NCBI RefSeq assembly: GCF_029868855.1
Contig: NZ_JARWOV010000271.1
Coordinates: 1-64,000 of the forward strand
From: Nocardia carnea
Lineage (GTDB): Bacteria > Actinomycetota > Actinomycetes > Mycobacteriales > Mycobacteriaceae
Direction: 5' to 3'
Length of the DNA: 64,000 nucleotides
In this document: positions 15,319 to 24,322 of the stretch, in pieces
How positions within the stretch are numbered: the stretch's first letter is position 1
Layout: each line of letters opens with the position of its first letter
The notes under the pieces: model-generated
Databases searched by the model: none
What the model saw: the letters and a program-made list of their open reading frames with translations, nothing else
Told to the model about the DNA's origin: nothing
Made by a program: the position numbers and the translations under genes

Positions 15319-16617
15319 TCATCCGGCACGATCCCCGGCCCGCGCCGCCGCGACCATCGCGCGGGTCACTGTCTCGAGGTCCACGGTATCGCTGATGAAC
15401 GGCGGCATGGCGTAGACGAGATCGCGGAACGGCCGGATCCAGGCGCCCGCGCCGACGGCCGCGTCGGTGGCCGCGCGCATATCCACGGGGCGGTCGAGCT
15501 GGATCACCCCTATACCGCCCAGCACCCGGACATCGGTCACGCCCGGCAGTTCCCGGGCCGGCGCCAGCCCCGCGCGCAGCCCGTTCTCCAGCCGCGCGAC
15601 CTCGCCGCGCCAATCACGGGTCAGCAGCAGTTCGATGGAGGCGACCGCGACCGCGCAGGCCAGCGGGTTGCCCATGAACGTCGGCCCGTGCATGAGGCCG
15701 CCGTGGGCCGCGCTCACGGTTTCGGCGAGTTCGGTGGTGCACAGTGTCGCGGCGAGCGTCAGGTAGCCACCGGTGAGCGCCTTGCCCACACACATGACAT
15801 CGGGGGCGACCCCGCCGTGCTCGGCCGCGAACAATGTGCCGGTGCGACCGAATCCGGTGGCGATCTCGTCGAACACCAGCAGCACCCCGTGCTCGTCGCA
15901 GAGCCGGCGCAGATCGGCCAGATAGCGCGGGTCGTGCCAGCGCATCCCACCGGCTCCCTGCACTACGGGTTCCACCACGACGGCGGCGAGTTCGGCGGCA
16001 TTTCCGGCAATGGCCGCTTCGAGTTCGCGCACGTAATCCGGCAGGTATTCCCGCGGCGGCGCGGAGACGAAGATCTGGTCGGCCAGCACATCGGTCCACA
16101 GGGCGTGCATGCCGCCGTCGGGGTCGCAGACGCTCATCGGGGTGAAGGTGTCGCCGTGGTAGCCGCCGCGCCAGGTGAGCAGGCGGCGTTTGCCCGGTTT
16201 GCCCACCGACCGCCAAAACTGTAGGCACATCTTCACCGCCACCTCGATCGATACCGAGCCGGAGTCGCAGAGGAACACCTTGTCCAGACCGCCCGGAGTG
16301 TGCCGCACCAGGAGTTCGCAGAGACGCACCGCGGGTTCGTGGGTGAGCCCGCCGAACATGACATGACTCATCCGCCCCGCCTGCTCCGCCAGTGCCGCGT
16401 CGAGGACGGGATGCCGGTAGCCGTGCACCGCCGCCCACCAGGAGCTCATCCCGTCGACGAGTTCCCGGCCATCGGCCAGGGTGAGCCTGGTACCCGAGGC
16501 AGCGGCGACGACCAGGGGTTCGGTGGTGGCCGGGAATCCACCGTACGGGTGCCATACGTGGCGGGCGTCCAGCGCCGAGATCCGCGCCGCGGTGAGCGGC
16601 GCCGCAGCAACGGTCAA
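15319..16617 (-). CDS. bioA: Adenosylmethionine-8-amino-7-oxononanoate aminotransferase (biotin synthesis)
   Basis: 432 residues, class-III aminotransferase fold type I. Motifs: WHPYGGF near 22, DGMSSWWAAVHGYRHP (about 55-70), YHGDTFTPMSV (about 154-164), the cofactor Asp in FDEIATGFGRTG, and the PLP lysine in CVGKALTGGYL. SSWW and HPY are diagnostic for BioA over other aminotransferases. It converts KAPA to DAPA using SAM as amino donor. In mycobacteria bioA usually leads bioF and bioD; here no other bio gene is adjacent, and downstream lies a convergent membrane protein gene. A TGAAC-N3-GTTCA dyad sits 45 bases upstream. Confidence 0.92.
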   Translation of the reverse strand: MTVAAAPLTAARISALDARHVWHPYGGFPATTEPLVVAAASGTRLTLADGRELVDGMSSWWAAVHGYRHPVLDAALAEQAGRMSHVMFGGLTHEPAVRLCELLVRHTPGGLDKVFLCDSGSVSIEVAVKMCLQFWRSVGKPGKRRLLTWRGGYHGDTFTPMSVCDPDGGMHALWTDVLADQIFVSAPPREYLPDYVRELEAAIAGNAAELAAVVVEPVVQGAGGMRWHDPRYLADLRRLCDEHGVLLVFDEIATGFGRTGTLFAAEHGGVAPDVMCVGKALTGGYLTLAATLCTTELAETVSAAHGGLMHGPTFMGNPLACAVAVASIELLLTRDWRGEVARLENGLRAGLAPARELPGVTDVRVLGGIGVIQLDRPVDMRAATDAAVGAGAWIRPFRDLVYAMPPFISDTVDLETVTRAMVAAARAGDRAG

Positions 16618-16661
16618 CGGTGATCCTCACCTTGAAGGATGCGGCCGCCCCCTGGGCGACC

Positions 16662-16674
16662 TGAACACCGTTCA
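16662..16674. promoter_or_regulatory. Candidate BioQ-type operator upstream of bioA
   Basis: TGAAC-ACC-GTTCA is a perfect 13-bp dyad 45 bases before the bioA start. Actinobacterial BioQ, a TetR-type regulator of biotin genes, binds a 13-bp TGAAC-N3-GTTAC-like site (recalled from mycobacterial work). The match in length, half-site and position supports biotin control. Confidence 0.55.
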
Positions 16675-16814
16675 AGTTACCAAAGACACTCGGCGGTTCC
16701 AGCGGTCCCCCAACGCGACGCGGGCGCATCCGCCGTCCCTACGGCCGCAGCACCGGCGACGCGGTCCGCGGCCACCCTGGTGGCCAACAGCACTTCCCGC
16801 CCCGCTCACAGTCC

Positions 16815-17294
16815 TCATACCGACCGCCCCGACTCGCCGACGCCCTCGCCCGCGCCCTGCGACACGCCGAGAACTTCCACAACTCGGGCGAGCAGGCTCC
16901 GCAATTCATCCATACCCGCCTCCCCGACCTCATGTGCGACCCGCTGCTCGATACCGGCGATCCGCTTCCCGGCCAGCACCAGCGCGTCCTGCCCCGCCGG
17001 GGTGCACACCACCTGCCGGGCGCGCCGGTCGGCCGGATCCACCTCCCGGCGCACCAGCCCCGTCTGTTCCAGCTGACCGATCAGTTCGCCCATCGACTGC
17101 TGCGTCATCCCCGCCGCCTGTGCCAGTTCACCCACCCGCGAACCGGCCGGGTCGAGGTAGCGGAATACCGCGTAGTGCGCCGGGCGCAGTTCGGCGGCCA
17201 GCTCGGCACGCAAGCCGGCGTTCAGTTCGTCTTCGACGGCCCTGGCGGCAAGGGTGAGCAGTTTCAACAGAGAAGGACGTCCCGGTGTTGACAT
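16815..17294 (-). CDS. MarR-family transcriptional regulator
   Basis: 159 residues. The winged helix spans about 35-110 with VGELAQAAGMTQQSMGELIGQLEQTGLV and the charged wing DPADRRARQVVCTPAGQDAL. The flanking helices form the MarR dimerisation domain. A single Cys (VVCTPAG) could be redox-sensitive. The ATG at 17294 lies inside the promoter region of the divergent cupin gene, and a 23-bp near-palindrome (17295-17317) directly adjoins it, so it probably represses both itself and the cupin gene. Confidence 0.83.
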   Translation of the reverse strand: MSTPGRPSLLKLLTLAARAVEDELNAGLRAELAAELRPAHYAVFRYLDPAGSRVGELAQAAGMTQQSMGELIGQLEQTGLVRREVDPADRRARQVVCTPAGQDALVLAGKRIAGIEQRVAHEVGEAGMDELRSLLARVVEVLGVSQGAGEGVGESGRSV

Positions 17295-17317
17295 ATTATG
17301 AAGGTTACCTTTCTAAT
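17288..17317 (+). promoter_or_regulatory. Promoter with embedded MarR operator for the cupin gene
   Basis: TTGACA (17288-17293) and TCTAAT (17312-17317) are separated by 18 bases, a near-consensus SigA promoter. A 23-bp dyad centred at 17306 spans 17295-17317: half-sites ATTATGAAGGT and ACCTTTCTAAT, 9 of 11 positions paired, with core AAGGT-T-ACCTT. Repressor binding would cover the spacer and -10. The predicted start of transcription is at or next to the ATG at 17324, indicating a leaderless message. Confidence 0.65.
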
Positions 17318-17323
17318 TGGGGT

Positions 17324-17866
17324 ATGACATCCCGGGCCCTCTCCTTCCGCAACGGCCATCGCGTCACACTGGTCGACCAGGGCGCCGACGACCGCGGCCC
17401 GTATCTGCGCCTGCGGCACGACCTTCCCGAACCCGGCCGCCAGGCCGGACCCCACTGGCATCCGGTACTCACCGAGGAGTGGACGGTGCGCCGGGGCACC
17501 GTGCGATTCCGGATCGACGGCCACGAAATCCTCGCGCAACCCGGCGATACCGTCGTCGCACCGGCACGCGCGGTGCACGAATTCCACAACGAGGCCCGCG
17601 ATACCGTGCTCGATCACGAGATCCGGCCACCACTGCGGCATTGGCAGATGTTCACCCTGTGGAGCGCTCTGGACGAGGCCGGTGCCACCACCGGTTCCGG
17701 CGTCCCTCGCAATCCCTTGGCGCTCGCCCTGCTCTGGGAACTACAGGACGGCTACCTGGCCGGTATACCCTCCTGGCTGCAACGGGCCACCTTCGGAAGC
17801 CTCGCCGCAATCGCCCGGCGAACCGGTTACGCGCGGCGCCTCGGGATATCACCCGAACCGAACTGA
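17324..17866 (+). CDS. Cupin-domain protein
   Basis: 180 residues. The cupin barrel occupies about 10-105: first motif region GPHWHPVLTEEWTVRRGTVRF (about 43-63) with His, His and Glu in metal-ligand positions, and second motif region QPGDTVVAPARAVHEFHN with a further His. The C-terminal third is helical (PSWLQRATFGSLAAIARRTG). Small proteins of this type act as mono-cupin oxygenases, isomerases or sensors; the substrate is unknown. The ATG at 17324 is chosen because it directly follows a strong promoter; an upstream in-frame start at 17285 precedes the -10. It is divergent from, and probably repressed by, the MarR protein. Confidence 0.75.
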   Translation: MTSRALSFRNGHRVTLVDQGADDRGPYLRLRHDLPEPGRQAGPHWHPVLTEEWTVRRGTVRFRIDGHEILAQPGDTVVAPARAVHEFHNEARDTVLDHEIRPPLRHWQMFTLWSALDEAGATTGSGVPRNPLALALLWELQDGYLAGIPSWLQRATFGSLAAIARRTGYARRLGISPEPN

Positions 17867-18034
17867 TCGTTTGACCAACGACCCCTGGCGGGACTTCGCC
17901 GCAATCGCGCTAGGGTCTTGACCATGCACGCGTCCGACCCGCTGCCCGAGGGTGCGGCACCACCACCGAGAGCGCCGGATATCTCCCGGCCACGGGGCCA
18001 CGTCTACCATCCGCGGTGACCCACTCCCCCGCCG

Positions 18035-20494
18035 ATGACCGCGCAGCCACATCTGTCCGCCGTGCCACCCCAGGACCCGACCGAGAACCGTATGCCCGCA
18101 GACCCGCCGCGTTTTCGCCCCGATCCGCGACTGACTCCGGTCCGCAGCACCTACCGGCTACAGCTGCGACCGGACGGCCTCACCTTCGCACAGGCCGTGG
18201 CGATCGCAGAGTATCTCCAGCAGCTCGGGGTTTCCCATATCTACCTGTCCCCGGTGATGACCGCCGCGCGCGGTTCCACGCACGGCTACGACGTCACCGA
18301 CCCCACTGCCGTCTCCCCCGCGCTCGGCGGCCCGGTGGGCCTGAAGGCGCTGGCCGACGAGGCCCGTAACCGCGGTATGGGATTGATCATGGACCTGGTC
18401 CCCAACCATGTGGGAGTCGCGGATCCGCAGCAGAACCCGTGGTGGTGGCATGTGCTGCAGTACGGCCGCAAATCGCAGTTCGCCCCCTTCTTCGATATCG
18501 ACTGGAGTCCGGGCAACGGTGTCGGCGGGCGGCTGGCGCTACCGGTGCTGCGCAGCGAGAACGATCCGGCCGCGCTGACCGTCGACCGGTCCGGGCCCGA
18601 ACCGCTGCTGGCGCTCTACGATCTGCGTTTCCCGATCGCCCCCGGCACCGACGGCGACAATGCGCTGCGGATCCACGACAAACAGCACTATCGGCTGGTG
18701 AGCCGGAAATCCGGTATCTGCGGCTACCGCCGTTACCTGTCGATCGACGGGCTGGCGGCGCTGCGCCAGGAGGATCCGCACGTTTTCGAGGCCACCCACC
18801 GCGAACTGGCGGCCTGGTGTGAACACGACCTCATCGACGGTGTGCGGGTGGACCACCCCGACGGGCTGGCCGACCCGACGGAATACCTGCAGCGCCTGCG
18901 CCGGCTGATCGGCCCGAACCGGTTGCTGCTGGTGGAGAAGACCCTCGCCAACCGCGAACCCCTCGACGCCACCCTCCCGATCGACGGCACCACCGGTTAC
19001 GACACCCTCGCCGATTTCGGCGGTGTCCTGCTCGAACCCGCCGGCGAACCGATCCTCACCGAACTGTCCCGGCACATCACCGGGCACGGCAGCGACCGCG
19101 TGTGGGTGGGCGAGAAAGAACACCGAATCAAACGCGCGGTGGCGGAGAGTATTCTGCTGCCGGAGATCCGCCGGCTGGTCGCCGCGATCAAACAGGACGC
19201 GGGCGCCGAGGATTTCGACACCATGGCGCTCACCAACGCCACCATCGAAGTGCTGTCGTTCCTGCCGGTGGCCCGGGCCGACTACACACCGCTCGCGGGC
19301 ATGATCAGCGCGGTGCTGGCCGAGGTGGAGAAACGCAATGCCGAACTGCGGGTGCCGCTGTCGGTGCTGGTGACGGCATTGACCCGGGGTGGGGCAGCGT
19401 GGAGCCGGTTCCATCAGGTGAGTACGGCGATCGGCGCGAAGGCCGTGGAGGACATTCTGTTCTACCGCGCGGTGCGACTGGTCTCGTTACAGGAACTCGG
19501 TGGTAATCCGGCGCGTTTCGGTCGCACCGTCAACGAATTCCATCTCGCCAACGCGTCGCGGGCGCTGCGCTGGCCCGCCTCGATGACCACCCTGTCCACC
19601 CACGACACCAAACGCGGCGAGGATGTGCGGGCGCGGATCGGCATCCTGTCCCAGGTCCCGCGGATGTGGGCGCGGGCGGTGACGCTGTGGTTGGAGAAAC
19701 TGCCGCCCCCCGACGGCGCGACCGCACTGTTCCTGCTGCAGAACATGTTCGGGATGTGGCCCGCCGACGGCCGGCCGGCGTCCTCGGTCCCCGGGCTGCG
19801 CGAGCGCGTGCACCGCTTCGCCGAGAAGGCGATGCGCGAATCCGGGCTGCACACCGCCTGGGAGGAACCCGACCTGGAGTTCGAGAACTCGGTGCACGCC
19901 TGGCTGGACCAGGTGATCGACGGGCCGGTGGGGCGTCAGCTCACCGATCTCGCACACGACCTCGCACCGCACGCCTGGTCGGATTCGCTGGCCCAGAAAC
20001 TGCTGCAGCTGTGTGCCCCGGGAATCCCGGATATCTACCAGGGCTGCGAGATCTGGGAGGACTCCCTGGTAGATCCGGACAACCGCCGCCCGGTGGACTT
20101 CGGAGCCCGGATCGCGATGCTGCACACCCTCACCACCACCCCCGCCCTGGATATCACGGGTGCCGCGAAGATGTGGGTGGTGGCGTACGCGCTGTGGCTG
20201 CGCCGGGAGCGGCCCGAATGTTTCGTCGGCGGCAGCTATACACCCGTGTTCGGGCACGGCGAGCACGCCGACAAACTGGTCGCCTATGCCCGCGGTCGGG
20301 TCGGTGCCGATCCGGAAATCCTCGTGGCGGTGACCCGGCACAGTGTCGCGATCGGCGAGACCGGCTGGGGCGATACCTATATCGAGCTGCCGTCCGGTTC
20401 CTGGACCGACCGGCTCACCGGGCACACCTTCCAGAACCGCGCCCGGACCGAGAAGTTGTTCGCCCGGCTACCGGTCGCGCTCCTGGTCCGCTGA
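18035..20494 (+). CDS. treY: Malto-oligosyltrehalose synthase
   Basis: 819 residues, GH13 family, the normal TreY length. Motifs: STYRLQLRPDGLTF near 37-50, HGYDVTDP, DLVPNHVG, the catalytic nucleophile Asp in DGVRVDHPDGL, the acid/base Glu in LLLVEKTL, and the transition-state Asp in TLSTHDTKRGEDVRARI. It isomerises the reducing-end glucosyl of malto-oligosaccharides into a trehalosyl unit; TreZ then releases trehalose. In mycobacteria treX-treY-treZ are clustered; here neither treX nor treZ is in the window, and the next gene downstream is an unrelated amidase on the other strand. The start could also be the ATG at 18092. Confidence 0.93.
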   Translation: MTAQPHLSAVPPQDPTENRMPADPPRFRPDPRLTPVRSTYRLQLRPDGLTFAQAVAIAEYLQQLGVSHIYLSPVMTAARGSTHGYDVTDPTAVSPALGGPVGLKALADEARNRGMGLIMDLVPNHVGVADPQQNPWWWHVLQYGRKSQFAPFFDIDWSPGNGVGGRLALPVLRSENDPAALTVDRSGPEPLLALYDLRFPIAPGTDGDNALRIHDKQHYRLVSRKSGICGYRRYLSIDGLAALRQEDPHVFEATHRELAAWCEHDLIDGVRVDHPDGLADPTEYLQRLRRLIGPNRLLLVEKTLANREPLDATLPIDGTTGYDTLADFGGVLLEPAGEPILTELSRHITGHGSDRVWVGEKEHRIKRAVAESILLPEIRRLVAAIKQDAGAEDFDTMALTNATIEVLSFLPVARADYTPLAGMISAVLAEVEKRNAELRVPLSVLVTALTRGGAAWSRFHQVSTAIGAKAVEDILFYRAVRLVSLQELGGNPARFGRTVNEFHLANASRALRWPASMTTLSTHDTKRGEDVRARIGILSQVPRMWARAVTLWLEKLPPPDGATALFLLQNMFGMWPADGRPASSVPGLRERVHRFAEKAMRESGLHTAWEEPDLEFENSVHAWLDQVIDGPVGRQLTDLAHDLAPHAWSDSLAQKLLQLCAPGIPDIYQGCEIWEDSLVDPDNRRPVDFGARIAMLHTLTTTPALDITGAAKMWVVAYALWLRRERPECFVGGSYTPVFGHGEHADKLVAYARGRVGADPEILVAVTRHSVAIGETGWGDTYIELPSGSWTDRLTGHTFQNRARTEKLFARLPVALLVR

Positions 20495-20509
20495 ACGCTC
20501 GGCGGCCTG

Positions 20510-21910
20510 TCAGGATTCGGTGATCCGCGGGAACGGCCGTTGCGCCTCCAGCAGGAAAGCCAGTTCGAGCAGGGTCCGTTCGTCGCCGTAGGCACCGCTG
20601 AGCATCACCCCGATCGGCAACCCCGCGTCGGTGAGCCCGGCCGGGACCGCGATCGACGGCGACCCGGTGACATTGCTGATCGGCGTATAGCCCACGAAAT
20701 TCGTTACCCGGTCGAGCAATTCGTCGAACGGCACGCCCGGGCGGAGGTATCCGAGTTCGGGTGTGGTGTGGGTGAGCACCGGCGACAGGATCACGTCGTA
20801 GCGGGTGAGGACTTCGTCGTAGTCGGCGCGGGCCTTGTTCAGCCGGTACAGCGAGCCCGGGGCGGCCAGGAGTTGCCGGCGGAAGGAGGCGGCGAGCCCC
20901 TTCGTGAAGGCGTCCAGTCGGGCGGCGTCGAAGCTGCGGCCGTGGCTGAATTTGCCGGTCACTCCCGACATCTGCGCCAGGAAACCCCAGTAGCGCAGGA
21001 AATCGTCCACCAGGCTCGGCGCGACCGGAGAGGCCATCGGCTCGATGGAATGCCCCGCCGCTTCGAGGATCTCCGCGGTACTGCGGACGGCCGCCGCGGT
21101 CGCGGCATCGGGTTCGCGGCCGTTGCAGGCGGTGGTGAGCAACCCGATCCGCAACCCGCGCGCCGACGGACCCTCCACGGTCCCGATGGGCGGGAGTTTC
21201 GGATTGCGCCAGTATTTTTCGGCAGCGGCATGATAGGCGGCCTGATCGCGCACCGACCGCGTGAGAACACCTTCGGAGACCAATTTGATCGGCAACTGCC
21301 GGGCCTGCGCATTGTCCAGATGCCGGAACCGGCTGGGCTTCAGCGACACCAGACCGGCGCAGGCCGCCGGGATCCGCAGTGACCCGCCACCGTCGTTACC
21401 GTGCGCGACCGGCACCACACCCGCCGCGACCATCGCCGCCGAACCACCCGACGACCCGCCGACCGTGTAGCCGGTATCCCACGGGTTGCGGGTCGGGTCA
21501 CTGCTCTCGAACTCGGTGGTGGAGGTGAAACCGAACTCCGGCATGGTTGTTTTGCCGAGAACCGTGATGCCGGTACTGAGCAACTGGGCGGTGAAACGGT
21601 CGTCCTTACCCGCCGGATGCGGGGTGATGGCGGCACTACCGTGGCAGCTGGGCAGCCCCGCCACATCGGCGTTGTCCTTCACGAACGCCGGGACGCCGTA
21701 CCAGATACCGGTATCGTCCGCCGCGTGCCGCGGGCTCGAGCAGCGATGCGCGATGGCGTTCAGCCGTGGATTCACCGCTTCCGCGCGCGTCAGCGCCGCC
21801 GCCGCGAGTTCGTCGGGACGCACTGCTCCGGAGCCGGCCAGCTCCGCCAGCGCCACCGCATCGTGGTCGGCCAGCACGTCGTCGGTGAAGGCATGTACTC
21901 GATCGCTCAT
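20510..21910 (-). CDS. Amidase, amidase-signature family
   Basis: 466 residues with the complete Ser-cisSer-Lys triad of the family: Lys78 (FVKDNADV), cis-Ser153 in GGSSGGSAA and nucleophile Ser177 in GNDGGGSLRIPA. The glycine-rich signature spans about 150-182. It should hydrolyse a small amide to acid and ammonia in the cytoplasm; the family also includes GatA, but no GatB/C partners or tRNA context are present, so a catabolic amidase is more likely. It converges on treY with a 15-base gap. The start ATG at 21910 gives a typical acidic N-terminal helix. Confidence 0.88.
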   Translation of the reverse strand: MSDRVHAFTDDVLADHDAVALAELAGSGAVRPDELAAAALTRAEAVNPRLNAIAHRCSSPRHAADDTGIWYGVPAFVKDNADVAGLPSCHGSAAITPHPAGKDDRFTAQLLSTGITVLGKTTMPEFGFTSTTEFESSDPTRNPWDTGYTVGGSSGGSAAMVAAGVVPVAHGNDGGGSLRIPAACAGLVSLKPSRFRHLDNAQARQLPIKLVSEGVLTRSVRDQAAYHAAAEKYWRNPKLPPIGTVEGPSARGLRIGLLTTACNGREPDAATAAAVRSTAEILEAAGHSIEPMASPVAPSLVDDFLRYWGFLAQMSGVTGKFSHGRSFDAARLDAFTKGLAASFRRQLLAAPGSLYRLNKARADYDEVLTRYDVILSPVLTHTTPELGYLRPGVPFDELLDRVTNFVGYTPISNVTGSPSIAVPAGLTDAGLPIGVMLSGAYGDERTLLELAFLLEAQRPFPRITES

Positions 21911-22057
21911 ATCTCGGCTCGCGTGTACCTCGTGGCCGGTGGCGGACCGACCGGACCAAGTTGGACATGGGTTCAGTTCGGCTCAGCGTAGTACTTGGAA
22001 GACCATCGCGGAGCCGGAGCGACACACAGAACCCGCCAGGAGGCGAACGCACGGGAG

Positions 22058-22285
22058 TTACCGCGCCGTACGCCACCACCCCAGCACCCACAGCACCGCA
22101 CCGACGGCGGCACCGAGCAGCACACCCGCCTGTAGCGAACCGAGGACGAGCGCCGCAACCAGGAGAGACAGCAGACCGGCCCCCAGCGCCTCCAGCTTGT
22201 ACACCGGCCAGCGCGTCCCCGCGATATCGACCTCCGCCCCGGCGCGAACCGGAGCGCGGGTACCCAGAGTCTGCGATGCGGTCAT
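22058..22285 (-). CDS. Small membrane protein, unknown function
   Basis: 75 residues from the ATG at 22285. About 30 polar residues precede two closely spaced hydrophobic segments (ALGAGLLSLLVAALVLGSL and GVLLGAAVGAVLWVLGWW), ending in a short basic tail, a two-helix hairpin topology. Codon-position G+C bias supports coding. It is upstream of, and in the same direction as, the amidase gene (about 147 bases away) and divergent from the deazaflavin reductase. I recognise no family. Confidence 0.6.
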   Translation of the reverse strand: MTASQTLGTRAPVRAGAEVDIAGTRWPVYKLEALGAGLLSLLVAALVLGSLQAGVLLGAAVGAVLWVLGWWRTAR

Positions 22286-22414
22286 GCAATAAGGCTACCC
22301 GTGCGGCCCATGTTCGGTCCATCGAACTTTTGTTTTTCCGCACACATATCCCACGGCGCGACCGCCGCCACCCGGCCGGGAACAATCGCCGGAACCCGCG
22401 ACGTTTCCCGTGGT

Positions 22415-22849
22415 ATGCCATTGACCGGAGAGTACGCACCGTCCACGTCCGATTGGGCCCGTGAGCAGGCCGAGAAGATCGAGAACTCGGGGGGCACCGA
22501 GGGCACCACGATGAACGGTATGCCCGTCGTGGTGCTGACCACCGTCGGCAACAAGACCGGCAAGCTTCGTAAGACCGCCCTCATGCGGGTCGAGCACGAG
22601 GGTGAATACGCCGTCGTCGCCTCGCTGGGGGGCGCGCCGAAGCATCCCGTCTGGTACCACAACATCGTCGCCGAACCGCATGTGGAACTGCAGGACGGAA
22701 CGGTGACCAAGGACTACACCGCTCGCGAGGTGTTCGGCGAGGAGAAGGCGGTCTGGTGGGAGCGTGCCGTCGCCGCGTATCCGCCCTATGCCGATTACCA
22801 GACCAAAACCGAACGGCAGATCCCGGTCTTCGTGCTGACACCACGCTGA
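22415..22849 (+). CDS. Deazaflavin (F420)-dependent nitroreductase-family protein, Ddn-like
   Basis: 144 residues. The Ddn-type split-barrel motifs are present: GMPVVVLTTVGNKTGKLRKTALMRVEHEGEYAVVAS (about 36-70), then GAPKHPVWYHNIVAEPHVELQDG. KTG.LRKT.L and PxWYxNxxAxP are the signatures of this actinobacterial family. Members use coenzyme F420 to reduce quinones or nitroimidazoles such as pretomanid, though many have unknown substrates. The ATG at 22415 gives the standard N-terminus (MPLTGEYAPS). A hairpin at 22898-22930 follows the gene. Confidence 0.85.
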   Translation: MPLTGEYAPSTSDWAREQAEKIENSGGTEGTTMNGMPVVVLTTVGNKTGKLRKTALMRVEHEGEYAVVASLGGAPKHPVWYHNIVAEPHVELQDGTVTKDYTAREVFGEEKAVWWERAVAAYPPYADYQTKTERQIPVFVLTPR

Positions 22850-22897
22850 ACCCGCGGCTCCGGCCGCCCCCGAGAATGAACGAAACCCCAGTACAGG

Positions 22898-22930
22898 CCA
22901 CCCGCCGCGGTTCCCGGCAGCGGCGGGTGG
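22898..22930 (+). terminator. Hairpin between the Ddn-like gene and ilvA
   Basis: A perfect 11-bp stem (CCACCCGCCGC / GCGGCGGGTGG) with an 11-base loop. It lies 48 bases after the reductase stop and ends only four bases before the ilvA ATG at 22935. It may be a terminator, a start-masking structure for ilvA, or both. Confidence 0.55.
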
Positions 22931-22934
22931 CACC

Positions 22935-24290
22935 ATGGGGCGGGTGTCCGATGTGCTGACCCATCTGCCCGAAGCCCGTCCCGCGCTCACCGCGGACGAG
23001 ATCGATGCTGCGGCCAAGCGTATCGCCGACATTATCGAGCCGACTCCGCTGCAGCTCTGCCCACGGTTGTCCCAGCTCACGGGCGCGCAGGTGTATCTGA
23101 AGCGCGAGGATCTGACCGTCGTGCGGTCCTACAAGCTCCGCGGCGCCTACAACCTGGTCGTGCAGCTCAGCGAACCCGAACGGGCGGCCGGTGTGGTCAC
23201 CGCCAGTGCCGGCAATCATGCCCAGGGTGTGGCCTTCGCCTGCCAGGCCATGGGAATCAAAGGGCGGATCTACGTGCCCACCACCACTCCCAAGCAGAAG
23301 CGCGACCGGATCCGGGTACACGGCGGCGAGTTCGTAGAACTCATCGCGGTCGGGGAAACCTTCGACGCCGCCGCCGCGGCCGCCGCCGCCGATGTCCGGC
23401 GCAGTGGCGCCACCATGGTGCCCCCGTTCGACGACACGCGCACCGCGGCGGGTCAGGGCACCATCGCCGCGGAGATCCTGAACCAGCTCGAAACGCCCCC
23501 CGATCTGGTGATCGTCCCCGTGGGCGGCGGTGGCTGCCTCGCCGGAGTCGGCACCTACCTGCGGGAACGTTCGCCGCAGACCGGCATCCTCGGGGTCGAA
23601 CCGGCCGGGGCCGCGTCCATGACCGCGGCCTTGATCGCGGGAACGCCGGTCACCCTGCCCGAGGTCGACCCGTTCGTCGACGGTGCCGCGGTACGCCGGA
23701 TCGGCAAGGTGCCCTTCGATGCGGTGTCGGAGTTCGGCGGCCGGGTGGTCTCACACGCGTCGCTGCCCTTGCTCACCGGCACCGAATATCCGCCCGGCGC
23801 GGGGTCGTTCGGCCTGCTGCGGGTCGACGAGGGCGCCATCTGCACGGCCATGCTGGACCTCTACCAGAACGAGGGGATCATCGCCGAACCGGCAGGTGCC
23901 CTCGCGGTGGCCGCACTGCTCGAGGCCGCCCCGGAACCCGGCTCGACGGTGGTCTGCCTGGTCTCCGGCGGCAACAACGATGTCTCCCGCTACGGCGAGG
24001 TGATCGAGCGGTCGCTGGTGCACCAGGGCCTCAAGCACTACTTCCTGGTGGATTTCCCGCAGGAACCCGGTGCGCTGCGCCGCTTCCTCGACGAGGTACT
24101 CGGTCCCGACGACGACATCACGCTGTTCGAGTACGTCAAGCGCAACAACCGCGAGACCGGTGCGGCGCTGGTCGGCGTGGAACTCGGCGAACGCGGCGGC
24201 CTGCAACCGCTGATGGACCGGATCGCCCGCTCACCGATCCAGTGCGAACGGCTGGAACCGGGCTCACCGGCCTACCGCTACCTGACCTGA
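22935..24290 (+). CDS. ilvA: Threonine dehydratase (threonine ammonia-lyase), biosynthetic
   Basis: 451 residues, fold-type II PLP enzyme. PLP Lys67 sits in VVRSYKLRGAYN, the SAGNHAQGVA motif at about 91-100, and the phosphate-binding glycine loop VPVGGGGCLAG near 196-206. A C-terminal regulatory domain (about 355-451, HYFLVDFPQEPGALRRFL) is of the single ACT-like type found in short actinobacterial IlvA. It converts threonine to 2-oxobutanoate, the first committed step to isoleucine, with feedback by isoleucine expected. The ATG at 22935 is close behind a hairpin; a GTG at 22944 with GGGGCGG before it is an equally good start. Confidence 0.93.
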   Translation: MGRVSDVLTHLPEARPALTADEIDAAAKRIADIIEPTPLQLCPRLSQLTGAQVYLKREDLTVVRSYKLRGAYNLVVQLSEPERAAGVVTASAGNHAQGVAFACQAMGIKGRIYVPTTTPKQKRDRIRVHGGEFVELIAVGETFDAAAAAAAADVRRSGATMVPPFDDTRTAAGQGTIAAEILNQLETPPDLVIVPVGGGGCLAGVGTYLRERSPQTGILGVEPAGAASMTAALIAGTPVTLPEVDPFVDGAAVRRIGKVPFDAVSEFGGRVVSHASLPLLTGTEYPPGAGSFGLLRVDEGAICTAMLDLYQNEGIIAEPAGALAVAALLEAAPEPGSTVVCLVSGGNNDVSRYGEVIERSLVHQGLKHYFLVDFPQEPGALRRFLDEVLGPDDDITLFEYVKRNNRETGAALVGVELGERGGLQPLMDRIARSPIQCERLEPGSPAYRYLT

Positions 24291-24322
24291 CGGGATCCGC
24301 GGCCGCTGCCCCCGCCCACGGG

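Noticed and set aside
17924..18019. A 31-codon frame starting ATG between the cupin and treY genes
   Set aside because: No ribosome site, no family pattern, Pro/Arg-rich, and ends near the treY start; I could not support it as a gene.
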